From the NCBI GenBank assembly GCA_009746045.1, contig RPFO01000022.1, positions 1,689,160 to 1,731,659 of the forward strand: a DNA stretch of 42,500 nt, written 5' to 3'. The translations under genes and the position numbers were made by a program. How positions within the stretch are numbered: the first letter of the stretch is position 1; each line of letters begins with the position of its first letter. This DNA comes from Mesostigma viride (Eukaryota; Streptophyta; Mesostigmatophyceae; Mesostigmatales; Mesostigmataceae). Positions 15,001-24,469 of the stretch are shown piece by piece. The notes under the pieces were generated by a model. That model was not told the DNA's origin and did not search any database. It worked only from the letters and a program-made list of their open reading frames with translations.

Positions 15001-16148
15001 TCATGGCTGGCCTACGTACATGGATGTCTCAGAAAAAAAATGATGAGGATTCAGGCTCCCATGGTGTCATCATGGCTGGCCTACGTACATGGATGTCAAA
15101 GAAAAAAAAATGATGAGGATTCAGGCTCCCGTGGTGTCATTATGGCCCGTCTACGTGTTGTTGGCATGTATGAAATTAATGATGAGGATTCAGGCTCCCA
15201 TAGTGTCATCATGGCTGGCCTACGTACATGGTTGGCATTTATGTAATTAATGATGAGGATTCAGGCTCCCATGGTGTCATCATTGCCCGTGTATGTACAT
15301 GGTTGGCATTTATGTAATTAATGATGAGGATTCAGGCTCCATTGGTGTCATCATGGCCCGTCTACGTACATGGACCGTGGCATTTATGTATTTAATGATG
15401 AGGATTCAGGCTCCCATGGGGTCATTGATGATCATGGCATTTATGTATGTAATTAATGATGAGGATTCAGGCTCCATTGGTGTCATCATGGCTGGCCTAC
15501 GTATGTACATGGATGTCAAAGAAAAAAAAATGATGAGGATTCAGGCTCCCATGGTGTCATCATGGCCCGTCTACGTACATGGATGTCAAGGAATAGTAAA
15601 TGATGAGGATTCAGGCTCCCATGGTGTCAGATGTCATGGCCTGTCTACGTACATGGATGGCATGTATGTATTTAATGATGAGGATTCAGGCTCCCATGGT
15701 GTCATCATGGCTGGCCTACGTACATGGATGTCTCAGAAAAAAAATGATGAGGATTCAGGCTCCCATGGTGTCATCATGGCTGGCCTACGTACATGGATGT
15801 CAAAGAAAAAAAAATGATCAGGATTCAGGCTCCCGTGGTGTCATTATGGCCCGTCTACGTGTTGTTGGCATGTATGAAATTAATGATGAGGATTCAGGCT
15901 CCCACAGTGTCATCATGGCTGGCCTACGTACATGGTTGGCATTTATGTAATTAATGATGAGGATTCAGGCTCCCATGGTGTCATCATTGCCCGTGTATGT
16001 ACATGGTTGGCATTTATGTAATTAATGATGAGGATTCAGGCTCCATTGGTGTCATCATGGCCCGTCTACGTACATGGGTGGCATTTATGTATTTAATGAT
16101 GAGGATTCAGGCTCCCATGGGGTCATCATGGCTTGTCTACGTACATGG

Positions 16149-16425
16149 AGTCATATTGATTCATGGAACAATGAGATACCATTCTTAATTGAAAATTGTT
16201 CTTGATACTTTCACATGCATGCCCGGAATCGTGAATTTGTGCGGGTTTCCATGATGACAATCCTCATTGAATTCTTGAGCACACAATATTGAGCAATTTA
16301 GGGGCACTTCGGCAATGTTGACCATTTTCATTCATGATAAAATTAACATTTAATGCAATAAATACATATTCCACTCATTTTAATAAACCATGCAAAAACT
16401 TTACAAGCACGCTCAAGCTAGGGGT
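16149..16425. other. unique AT-rich spacer after the satellite
   Basis: Satellite similarity stops abruptly here. The stretch is AT-rich and I find no convincing coding signal, RNA fold or mobile-element end. It is simply the junction between the satellite and the next minisatellite. Confidence 0.6.
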
Positions 16426-16920
16426 GGGCTGGCATGCACGCGTGGGTGTGGGGGTGGGCTGGCATGCATGCGTGGGTGTGGGGGGGGCTAGCCTGCATGC
16501 GTGGGTGTGTGGGGGGGCTGGCATGCATGCGTGGGTGTGTGTGGGGGGCTAGCATGCATGCGTAAGTGTGGGGGGGGCTGGCATGCATGCGTGGGTGTGT
16601 ATGGGGGCTGGCATGCATGCGTGGGTGTGTGTGGGGGGCTAGCATGCATGCGTGGGTGTGTGGGGGGGCTGTCATGCATGCGTGGGTGTGGGGGGGGCTG
16701 GCATGAATGCGTGGGTGTGGGGGGGGCTAGCATGCATGCGTGGGTGTGGGGGTGGGCTAGCATGCATGCGTGGGTGTGAGTGTGGGCTAGCATGCATGCG
16801 TGGGTGTGGGGGGGGCTAGCATGCATGCGTGGGTGTGGGGGGGCCGGGGCCGGGGCTAGCATGCATGCGTGGGTGTGGGGGTGGGCTAGCATGCATGCGT
16901 GGGTGTGGGGGGGGCTAGCA
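16426..16920. repeat. GCATGC/G-run minisatellite, unit about 29-31 bp
   Basis: About 16-17 copies of a unit running GGCTAGCATGCATGCG then TGGGTGTG and a run of 5-8 G. Copies differ mainly in G-run length and in GCTAGC versus GCTGGC. Each unit combines a GCATGCATGC palindrome with several G-runs, so the plus strand could form quadruplexes and the palindrome could extrude. Open frames on both strands here are repetitive shadows. Confidence 0.95.
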
Positions 16921-16944
16921 CGCCCCACCCCTCCATCGGCACAG

Positions 16945-16980
16945 CCAGCCTTGTGAGTCTACCCTTAACAACAAGGCTGG
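16945..16980. repeat. perfect inverted repeat, 10-bp arms
   Basis: CCAGCCTTGT at 16945-16954 pairs perfectly with ACAAGGCTGG at 16971-16980 across a 16-base loop. No U-tract follows, so I do not call it a terminator. Its role is unknown. Confidence 0.7.
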
Positions 16981-17026
16981 TAGGACGACACGCCTGAGCA
17001 GCATATGTCATGCCTATCTCAGGCTA

Positions 17027-17080
17027 ATAATGTGTGATTTTGTGCCAACAACCAAGTTGTTCCACCCAACAACACATTAT
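17027..17080. repeat. inverted repeat with 9-bp arms and inner AACAAC/GTTGTT pair
   Basis: ATAATGTGT at 17027-17035 is the reverse complement of ACACATTAT at 17072-17080. Between them AACAAC and GTTGTT form a second nested pairing. With the hairpin about 60 bp upstream this is a small palindrome-rich patch; it could be a decayed miniature transposon, but I see no target duplication. Confidence 0.55.
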
Positions 17081-17135
17081 AAACCCTCTTCCAAAATGCC
17101 CAACAAGCCGGACACGTGGAGGACCACACACGCAG

Positions 17136-17144
17136 TATATAAAG
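17136..17144 (+). promoter_or_regulatory. TATA-like box (TATATAAAG)
   Basis: TATATAAAGAG occurs here and again, identical over 11 bases, at 18490-18500. Both sit upstream of DNA with short open frames only. A TATA match is weak evidence by itself; the repetition raises it slightly. Confidence 0.25.
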
Positions 17145-18480
17145 AGAAAATAAGCTGACTTTTTATCCAGCCAACCTGTGGCTAGCTGCTCTGGTTAGCA
17201 TGACAAATGCTAACATTTACTCAGTGGGAAAGGTGAAGAGACCATTGGAACAGCCTACCTGACGCATGTGCCACCAAAGCATTGTGTCCCGCAAAATGCA
17301 CACTGCCTCCTTTCTAACAAGCACGAGCCGCTCTCTTTAGGAGACAGGTGCCAGCTCGTCAGTGTCTGGGGAAAATGATGCCGCTGCTTAGGAAGACCGC
17401 GTGAATTTCCTCGAACACAACTGTCTATAAAGCAAAAGAAATTTCAGAGAAGCATGGAAATAAAAGCATTACACCTTCCCGACAGGTTGCGGGCCACGCG
17501 CTGCAGAAAGCCAGCCACGTCACAGACGATTAACTAGCTAAAAGACACCCAGGAATCCAGCGATGCAGCGCCAGGACCCGCAACTTTCTGGCTGCATCTG
17601 GCCGGAAAGAAGGCAAAAAGCTTACGCTCAACGAGGTAAGAAAGCAGGAAAACGCAAGCTTAAGACGTTTAACACAAGAACGTACCATAACGGGCATTTA
17701 TTCGTGCCCAGGCGCACAAGAAAGTCCACCCTTTCATGGAGTGGTTGGGCAGTACGCATCGCGCAGGGCTAATGTTATCTTACCGCAAAATGACGGGAAA
17801 GGTAAAGATAGCAGCGGGAATTTTTACGGCTTTAGAAACATCATTAAACTAGCTTTCCTTACGACCATCAAAACTGGCAACAATCGACAATCAACCCGGC
17901 AGGCATCCAATATACTTTATTCATCCCGACAGAAATTCAGGCCGGACCCCCCCTGCCGATGGCAAAGAAAAAAAGCCCGCGACATTATAGATCGCAACCA
18001 TCCCGCCATAAATTAGAATCAGTAACTAATTTTCTCCAACAATCGAGCATTTCTGCTTTCCGCGTGCCAGATTTGTCACGTTTCGTCTAAAGGCAGTCGC
18101 CATGGCCCCTACCGCAAGGGGTGCGCGCACCATGCCGACATAGCTTTTGGGCCTCAATTTGCACCGAAATTTGGTCCGTACCGTCCAGCTCAGTCGGATT
18201 ATGTATGTGGATCGGCCGTGTTGGTTGCATACGCAGGTATATTAATTCTTGCATTCGCCCCGGACCTTCCCCAGGACAGGTCAGGATATAACAATAATTC
18301 TTGCATTCGCCCCCGCCCTTTCCTATGGCCTGGTCAGGTTTGGGCGCGACGCCACTAGCGCGGCGCCCGCGACAGAGTGGCCAGGCTCGAGCACGTTTTC
18401 TGGATCCCAAGCACCGGATTGGACACTGTCCGAGGACTGGACAGGAATTGGCTGACCAATCGGATGCTTGCTCGTCGTCT
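17145..18480. other. no recognisable gene
   Basis: Several frames of 60-110 codons overlap on both strands, none with a recognisable domain. AACGAGGTAAGA near 17632 looks like a splice donor, but I could not build a multi-exon gene around it. I record the stretch as unassigned. Confidence 0.4.
18244..18345. repeat. two-copy tandem duplication, period about 52 bp
   Basis: AATTCTTGCATTCGCCCC begins at 18244 and again at 18296. Each copy is followed by a related C-rich stretch ending GGTCAGG. It lies about 150 bp upstream of the second TATA-like box. Confidence 0.7.
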
Positions 18481-18489
18481 CCAAAAACA

Positions 18490-18498
18490 TATATAAAG
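18490..18498 (+). promoter_or_regulatory. TATA-like box (TATATAAAG)
   Basis: Same 11-base TATATAAAGAG as at 17136. About 55 bp downstream an ATG opens a three-codon frame that stops at once, so no obvious protein follows. It could drive a noncoding or spliced transcript, or mean nothing. Confidence 0.25.
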
Positions 18499-18774
18499 AG
18501 CCAAATCGCGCGAACTACGCAAGGATCCTTTAAGCAGCGTTACTCTGCCGAAATGTCAACCTAGGCCGGTCAAGTGACGCCGAGGTGTTCACCGATAGTT
18601 CAGGTCAGCCACAGCGCGCCTTCGAATGTAGGCACGGTCGCATTTTTTTTTAGGAAATGTAGAATTGTTGTCGACCAGCTACCAACGCCCGACCGGACCC
18701 ATACAACGGAAACATCAAGGCGATGTGATGTAGGTGTGTCTGATATGTCATTAATACACAGAGCATCGTGAATA

Positions 18775-18915
18775 TAATATATAATATAAATTATATAATA
18801 TACTATAATTAATATATAATTTTAATTTTATGTTAATTTTAATGTTATTTCATATAACATAATATAGCATAATATAATATAATATAATATAATATTATAT
18901 AAAGTAGTATATAAA
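18775..18915. repeat. AT-rich tract with TATAA/AATAT units
   Basis: Almost pure A/T with irregular TATAA and AATAT repeats. A minus-strand open frame across it is low-complexity and unlikely to be coding. Confidence 0.85.
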
Positions 18916-19189
18916 AAATTAAAATGTAAAAGAAAAATATCTACCTTATTGGGGTTTAATGTTCCTTTCCAGTTCAGCATAAGTACACTCTTGAGTGTGT
19001 GCAATGTTTGGTTATACGCCATTGTCTTAAAATAGCAACCAATGTAAACCTCCGTCCTAACCACATTTGGATACAATAAAGACATTGATGCCTGACACAT
19101 AGCATTCATTGCTTGAAATACCATGCATATTTTGTGTCAATGTTCTGCAGACCACAGCTTCAAGTGGGCATACTTCGCTTTCCTCAATA

Positions 19190-19800
19190 TAATGGCGACA
19201 TGGCATTTGGTGAAAGTGGTGAGTGCCATGAAGTTGCGCCGGCCGTCGTTATCCATGACGAACTGAATGGGTTTCGTGCAAATCAAGTTTTTTGTTTTGG
19301 TGTTCCAGTTGCGCCGGCCGGCGTTTCCAATGGTATCTTGCGCGCACTTGCAAAAGCTTGCACGCTTATCAACATTTTGTGTTGGTAAACATTTTATCAC
19401 CTCTGGGATTTCCGCCTTCACTACCTGAGTTGCTTCTTTGTGGTTTTCAAATGCAACCGAGTTACGCCGGCCGTCGTTACTCATGACAAATTGTAGGGGT
19501 TTTGTGCAAATCACTTTTGTATGGTTTATGTACATGCATCCAGTTGCGCCGGCCGGCGTTTCCAATGGTATCTTGCAGTTGCGCAATCAGGCCCCATTAC
19601 CAAAAGTGTGTTTGTACATCTTTTTTACACCTGAAGGATTTCTGCCTGCATATCCTGAGTTGCTTCTTAATGGTTTTTAATTGCGCCCGAGTTACGCCGG
19701 CCGTCGTTATTAATGACAAACTGTATGTGTTTCATAAAATCACTTTTGTATGGTTTACATGTATCCAGTTGCGCCGGCCGGCGTTATTAATGACGCTTGT
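19190..19800 (+). repeat. threefold ~230-bp repeat carrying the CGCCGGCCG palindrome
   Basis: Six palindromic motifs occur as three pairs. The first member (TTRCGCCGGCCGTCGTT) starts at 19234, 19462 and 19692; the second (TTGCGCCGGCCGGCG) starts at 19309, 19544 and 19769. Spacing between copies is 225-235 bp and within pairs 75-82 bp. Flanking words such as CCTGAGTTGCTTCTT and AAATCACTTTTGTATGGTTT also recur. The core CGCCGGCCGGCG is a perfect 12-base palindrome. The same motif lies in an intron of the gene downstream, so this block may be a run of introner-like units in that gene's 5' region. Confidence 0.85.
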
Positions 19801-19870
19801 CGTTCTTGTTTGATGCCCATCGTTTTCGTCGTGTCTTTAATGGTGATTATTTATCATTACTCATCCTCAG

Positions 19871-22800
19871 GGCTTTCGGTGCCGCGGGATTAAGAGGCGA
19901 AAAAAATCAGCTGCCGTCTGACCAAAGTCTGATGGCGCGATCGGGGCGGGGGGCCGTTTCCGACGGTTCGCGTCCCTTGTCCAATGACGACCGGGAGCCT
20001 GCACTTCGCGGTCTCTGGAGCGACAAGTACATCGAGAACAAGGGGTACAAAATTGCCAATGACATCTTTCCTATCATGGCGGAACGCGTGAAAGCAAACA
20101 ACCACAGGACGCCAGAGATGAGCGCGGAGGTTCTGTCTTGCGCAGCTTCAAGACTAAATGCCATGGTGGCGGAGAGCAACGGCATTAAGAAGAGGAAGAA
20201 CTGTGACGGCGGGCTTCCTGAAAATTGGGCGGAATCTCTTCGGGATACATCAAGAAGGCTTTTGGCGACTTGGGAACATCTGAGAAGGATCGTGGGCTTA
20301 GGTGGGCCTTGTGTGGACTTGTTACGAAGGCAATGGAGGGCGTCCCGGACAGGATTGTGGAGCGCGCGTTCGGGATTGACAGGCGCTTTGTCGCAACTGT
20401 TCGGGGTCACAGGGATGGAATGGAAGAAGGGGAGGACGACCTTTTGATGAGTGCGCCAGAGAGGAGGAGGAGGAAAGACGAGCTTCCGACGGAAGTCATT
20501 GCCCTGATACAAGCGTGCTGGAGGGATGATAACTTGACGCGGGCGTCTCCGAACATGAAGGATGTTCATTGTGAATGGACCAGAAAGGATTACAAACATA
20601 CACTAGCGTTTTCGGAGGGTGCGCGCTACTATACTGTCTCCAAGTCGAAGATTTACGAAGTGTTCATTTCCCGCCATCCGGAGTTGAAGCCACCGCGGCG
20701 GATGGACAGTAGGGAGGGGGGGGGGGGGGAGGGAGAGGAGGGTGTGAGGGGGGGAAATCAGGTGATTTTGGAGACGGAGGCAGGGATGTCAATGCTACGC
20801 ACGAATCAGAAGAGCACAGTTCATGTGGGATACACTACTTTTTGCAAGCATATGCCCGCATGCGTCAAGGGGCGGTGGAAAATGCGGAACTTGTGCGCAT
20901 GCCAGCACCACACTACCATGCAGTCCATGGTTGGGGGGTTGGCCAAATTTCGTGCAACTTTTCATGCCAGATGCGAGTGCGGACCTGAATGCCACGCGTG
21001 CGATCATGGTAGCCAGCTCGACGTGGGGTCGTCCGTGCCCACATGTTCCATTTTCAAAGCCACTCACACGACAGAGTGGGTGAACAAGTTTACTTGTGAG
21101 GTGGAGGGGATGAGGGAGGGGGGAGGTTCGAGGTCGTCTGTGGGGTCGTCGCGGCCGCAGGTTCAGCCTTTTCAGGGCGAACTTGAGGATCTGCCCATGC
21201 ATGGGAGGGTGCTGGACGACGAGGAAGGGGTGCCCGATCATGACCTGGGCGAGGAGTTGGGGGTTTGCTCGATCCGGCGTAAGGCTTGTGTGTTGGGCAC
21301 TTGCCTGGCTCCCAAGTGTGGAATTCGGAACTTCATGTTATGCGAACGGGAGGAGGCTTCCAACCACCTGATTTCATGGACCAGATACGAGATGCAGGAT
21401 GTGCCGCCGGGTGCGGTTCTTGGGCCAGAGGTAATTTTTAGTGGAGTGGTTGCGCCCCAAGGCGTTTCTTTTGCAATGTTTCCTGAAGTTCTTGGGCCAG
21501 AGGTAATTTTTAGTGGAGTGGTTGCGCCCCAAGGCGTTTCTTTTTCAATTTTTCCTGAGGTCCTGTCTTTTTTCTTTCTACAGGTCATTGGTGGGTCGAA
21601 GTTGATGTCTTTTCTGTATGTGCACACTGCGCATATGCAGGACGACTGTGACGAGATCGCAAAGGCTGGTGGGCAGCGATTGACGCAAGTCGACGTCAAG
21701 TCCACACCAACGGAGCTAAAGGAGGCAATTGTGGACAAGTGGCCGGACTTCATCCAGCATTGCTTCAACGCGTGGTGGCAAGCGGACGCCTCCAAGGAAT
21801 GTCTCTCAAGGATGCGGGTGGGGGACCTTGTATGCCACACAGATTACGCCGAGAACTACCAGTCTTACACCTATCACAATCTCCAAGCACAGTATTGGCA
21901 TCCAGTCACATTCGTCCTTATGCCCTGGATCGTGCGCTACTTGGATCCAGCGTCGGGAAAGGTCGTGAGAAGGGAGTTTCACTTCATCGGACAGGGCGGA
22001 ATGAAAAGGGACGGGCGGGCCCTCCGTTTTGCTATCCTCAAAATCCTGGCGACACTACGGTCAGAAGGGGTAGAGGTGAAGCGCTTCATTGGGTGGTCGG
22101 ACAATTGCTCCATGCAGTTCAAGTCAAGGAATGTGATCGCGGAAGTGGCCCGGCTGCTGACGGAGGATCCGCACCTGGAGTCATTTGAGTGGAATTACTT
22201 TGGGGAGCAGCACGGAAAGGGGGAGGTGGATGGAGCTGGTGGGACTGTGAAGTGCATGTTGAGGAGGTGGCACATCAGGGAAGAGAACCAGGACAAACAG
22301 ACGGCCGCCCAGTTGGTGGAGAATCTGGCGTCGGGGGCGGTGGGCGGGACCACAACGACCAGGCGTAACTTCTTCGAGTTCCCCGAGGTAATTAAGTGTA
22401 CAGTCCTCGTTCAGGGAATAGTTACGCCGGCCGTCGTTTCTAGGGCGTTCTTGGAGTCCTGGCGATCAGGAGTGCTTAATAAAACACAACTAGCTCGATG
22501 GTCTCGTAACTTCAACTTTCCCTTGTGCAAATCTTGTCTTCGACGCGCAGGTGCTTCCTTACAGCCCAGGGCGCGGCGAAATCAAAGGAGTGAAGAAGGC
22601 GCACTGGTGGCGCATGGACAAGTCGAATGTGACGCGCTTAATGCTGCGCCAGTATTCCTGCTATTGTGGCGGTGCGTGCGCCGAGGAAAGGTGGTGGGAT
22701 TGTCGAAAGGAGTGGACCGACATGGACGGCTGGAATGTGGGAGGTGCTCGGATGAAGCTCCACAAACTGGGGGAGCCAGTGCAAAGGAACCCAAACGGAC

Positions 22801-23283
22801 AAGGGGGGCACGCAGGGACGCGACTGAACAGACTACAGGCAGAGAGGACGATGATGGGAAGGAGACTGAAGCTGCGAGACATTTTTGCCGTCGAGTCCTA
22901 CTCTGGTGATGAGTCCCACGATCCAGATCATCCATATTGGCTAGCGGAAGTCTTGCAGGAGCCTTATCAGGTGGCCGCTACTTTCGTGAGGCGAGTGGCC
23001 GACAGAAACGGCAAGGTCGATAGGGAGTTGTTCCGTAAGGGACAATGGGTGGTGGGGGTGCGCTACTGGGACAGATTTCCGGGTATGGCGACGATGTTCA
23101 AAATGGACGCCGATGCGCAAGCTGAACAGCCAAACTTGGTCAATTGCTACCTGTGCATGGACGCGGGGTTCGAACACACCATTGTTGTCAACCCAGCTAA
23201 CAATCGCCAGGCCATCTTGACCATTCCGACAGACGTCGAGAAACGGCTCACGAACTTGGCCAAGAAGAGACCTGTTGAGTAGG
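19871..23283 (+). CDS. transposase-like protein (D-D-D/HGKG type), interrupted
   Basis: Proposed parts: a 5' segment 19871-20221, then 20225-21430, 21584-22387 and 22551-23283. The 5' segment is in another frame from the next part, so a frameshift or tiny unseen intron lies near 20215-20230. CTCAG at 19866-19870 is a possible acceptor and 19932 the first in-frame ATG. A Cys/His-rich stretch (CKHMPAC, CACQHH, CECGPECHACDHG) precedes a catalytic-looking region: HTDYAENYQ with Asp at 21842, GWSDNCSMQFKSR with Asp at 22100, then HGKGEVDGAGGTVK with His at 22211 and Asp at 22229. After the second intron come KKAHWWRMD, a CYCGGAC cysteine motif and a C-terminal stretch with VRYWDR. From memory, this spacing recurs in uncharacterised transposase-like proteins of animals and algae; the exact superfamily is not certain. 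I found no terminal inverted repeats. Confidence 0.65.
21431..21583 (+). other. intron 1 of the transposase-like gene, phase 0, internally duplicated
   Basis: Donor CCAGAG|GTAATT and acceptor CTACAG|GTCATT after a T-rich tract. Length is 153 bp with no in-frame stop, so retention would add 51 residues without breaking the frame. A 72-bp stretch including the last 12 exon bases and the donor is duplicated in tandem, giving a second GAG|GTAATTTTTAG donor at 21503. Each half has GTTGCGCCCCAAGGCGTTTC, a relaxed form of the GTTGCGCC..GGCGTTTC motif upstream of the gene. Confidence 0.7.
22388..22550 (+). other. intron 2 of the transposase-like gene, phase 0, with CGCCGGCCG motif
   Basis: CCCGAG|GTAATT is the donor and GCGCAG|GTGCTT the acceptor. 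Removing the 163 bases joins two frames that each read well (..FFEFPE then VLPYSPGRGEIKGV..), which strongly supports splicing. Thirty-four bases into the intron, GTTACGCCGGCCGTCGTT matches the first motif of the repeat block at 19190-19800. Both introns start GTAATT and follow a GAG codon. Confidence 0.8.
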
Positions 23284-23981
23284 CCAGCTCGCCCGGGCTT
23301 GGTTGGACGAGGTGGACAGCCTTGAGAGCACGTGCTTCGTTGTGAGCACTTGCCTTTCAGCCGTGATTTGCAAACGAGTTCCTTGTCCTGAATTGTAAAG
23401 CTCGATTCATGCTCTTTTAAGGAAGTGTATAATATTATCCAGATCATGTATATATTTAGATCTAGACCTGAGTTCAAATAACATTTCTTAGAGGGCTGAG
23501 ATGCGCGAGGTCCAGCATACATGTATATATCCATGGAGACATGTTACAAACTCAAATGTTTCATTGTACGTACCACTAGCTCGTCGACGGGGGTATCCCA
23601 TGTAATGTATGATTTATGAATTAATTAATCGCTTAATTGTACAATTTAAATGGATCATGAACTTGTCAAGTGGCCTAATTTGGTTTATTTGGTTCATCAT
23701 TTATTGATGTCAATCATTCTTAATTGAATCTCGAGCAATAGCAATCATGAAGCACATCCTAATCATGTGATTCGCATAATGAGAATAGGCAACAGGTGCT
23801 AAGTACTTTGAGGAATGCGGGGTTGGTCAGGTTATTATAGAGCTAGAGCTACAAACGGCACATATATTGCAAACTTTGCGCTCCAGGCATGGAATTTCAA
23901 AAGTACCAAAATTGGAGCAGTAGATGTTGGGGACGCCCCTTCATGCCAAAGGCATGCCACAGCTAGCTGCATTCGGGCGCG
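23284..23981. other. no gene seen downstream of the transposase-like gene
   Basis: AT-richer DNA. GAATTGTAAAG about 105 bp after the stop contains TGTAA, the polyadenylation signal used by some green algae; that is only suggestive. No terminal inverted repeat matching the 5' side was found by eye. Confidence 0.4.
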
Positions 23982-24396
23982 CTAGCTAAAAGGAGGAGCG
24001 TCCAATGAGGGAGAAGAGGGTGTATATCTGCAGCCAGGGGCGGCCGGGGCGGTGAAGATGTACTCGTATGGGCGCTGCTGCTGGCTAGCATTGACGAGAC
24101 GACCCTGATAGAAGAGCTGCTTGCACAGTTCAATAAGCGAGGCGGTTGATCCCCAGAACACGTAGCTCAGGATGCATGCGGTCTTCAGTGAGCGTGTCAA
24201 AAAAGCCGGGTTGGCTGGCGTCAAAGTCGTCAAAAATCGGCTCGGCAGGGCGACTGCGCTTGGGTTCAGGCGACGATGCTGGCAAGGCGAGCCCGAGAGG
24301 GGGCTGGGCGACCACTAGAGCTTGGCTAGTGGCGCCGCTGCCTTCTGGGCCGGTGGGCGAAGCTGCAGCCGGAGCTGCAGACATAATAATTTTCAT
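23982..24396 (-). pseudogene. hypothetical protein, frameshifted
   Basis: A minus-strand ATG opens an Ala/Pro/Ser-rich frame (MKIIMSAAPAAASPTGPEG..) that becomes acidic and aromatic (EPIFDDFDASQPGFFDTLTE) and stops near 24130. A one-base change of frame around 24150 continues smoothly into IELCKQLFYQGRLVNASQQQ and ends at 23982. The join reads as one protein of about 135 residues broken by a single indel, or two exons whose sites I cannot see. No family recognised. Confidence 0.3.
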
Positions 24397-24469
24397 TGCC
24401 GAGCGCAGCCGCCAGGCTGCGTTGCGTCGAGGGGCGTTTGCTCATCGTATATTGCGTAATTATTAGCTT

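Larger units (their letters stand above)
1..16148. repeat. 71-bp satellite array with higher-order repeats
   Basis: The whole stretch is head-to-tail copies of a monomer of about 71 bp, roughly 230 copies by length. Each has a conserved core starting ATGATGAGGATTCAGGCTCC, then CATGGTGTCATCATGGC, a 5-6 base variable spot (TGGCC, CTGTC, CCGTC, TTGTC), then TACGTACATGG and a variable linker. The linkers fall into classes: TTGGCATTTATGTAATTA, GATGTCAAGGAATAGTAA, and GATGTCAAAGA followed by an A-run. Larger blocks are duplicated: about 7360-9750 matches 11605-13996 (offset 4245-4246), about 4580-6310 matches 14150-15881 (offset about 9571), and 7086-7560 matches 9081-9555 (offset 1995). The array runs off the left edge and ends abruptly at TACGTACATGG. 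Its size and higher-order structure recall centromeric or heterochromatic satellites, but nothing shows that function. Confidence 0.97.

Noticed and set aside
1-16148. Long open frames in the satellite, up to 270 codons at 14434-15246, repeating NDEDSGSHGVIMA or MMRIQAPMVSSW
   Set aside because: The monomer is not a multiple of three, so the frame rotates and the same DNA is read in two frames within one ORF; there is no start, domain or codon signal. These are shadows of a noncoding repeat.
1-16148. CRISPR-like look: constant core with variable segments
   Set aside because: The variable segments fall into a few recurring classes rather than unique spacers, there are no cas genes, and the context is eukaryotic.
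16334-16928. His/Pro- and Gly/Trp-rich frames on both strands
   Set aside because: They come only from the GCATGC minisatellite; frames are open on both strands because of base composition.
19907-20599. 230-codon minus-strand frame opposite the transposase-like gene
   Set aside because: Antisense shadow of coding DNA; the plus strand carries the recognisable motifs.
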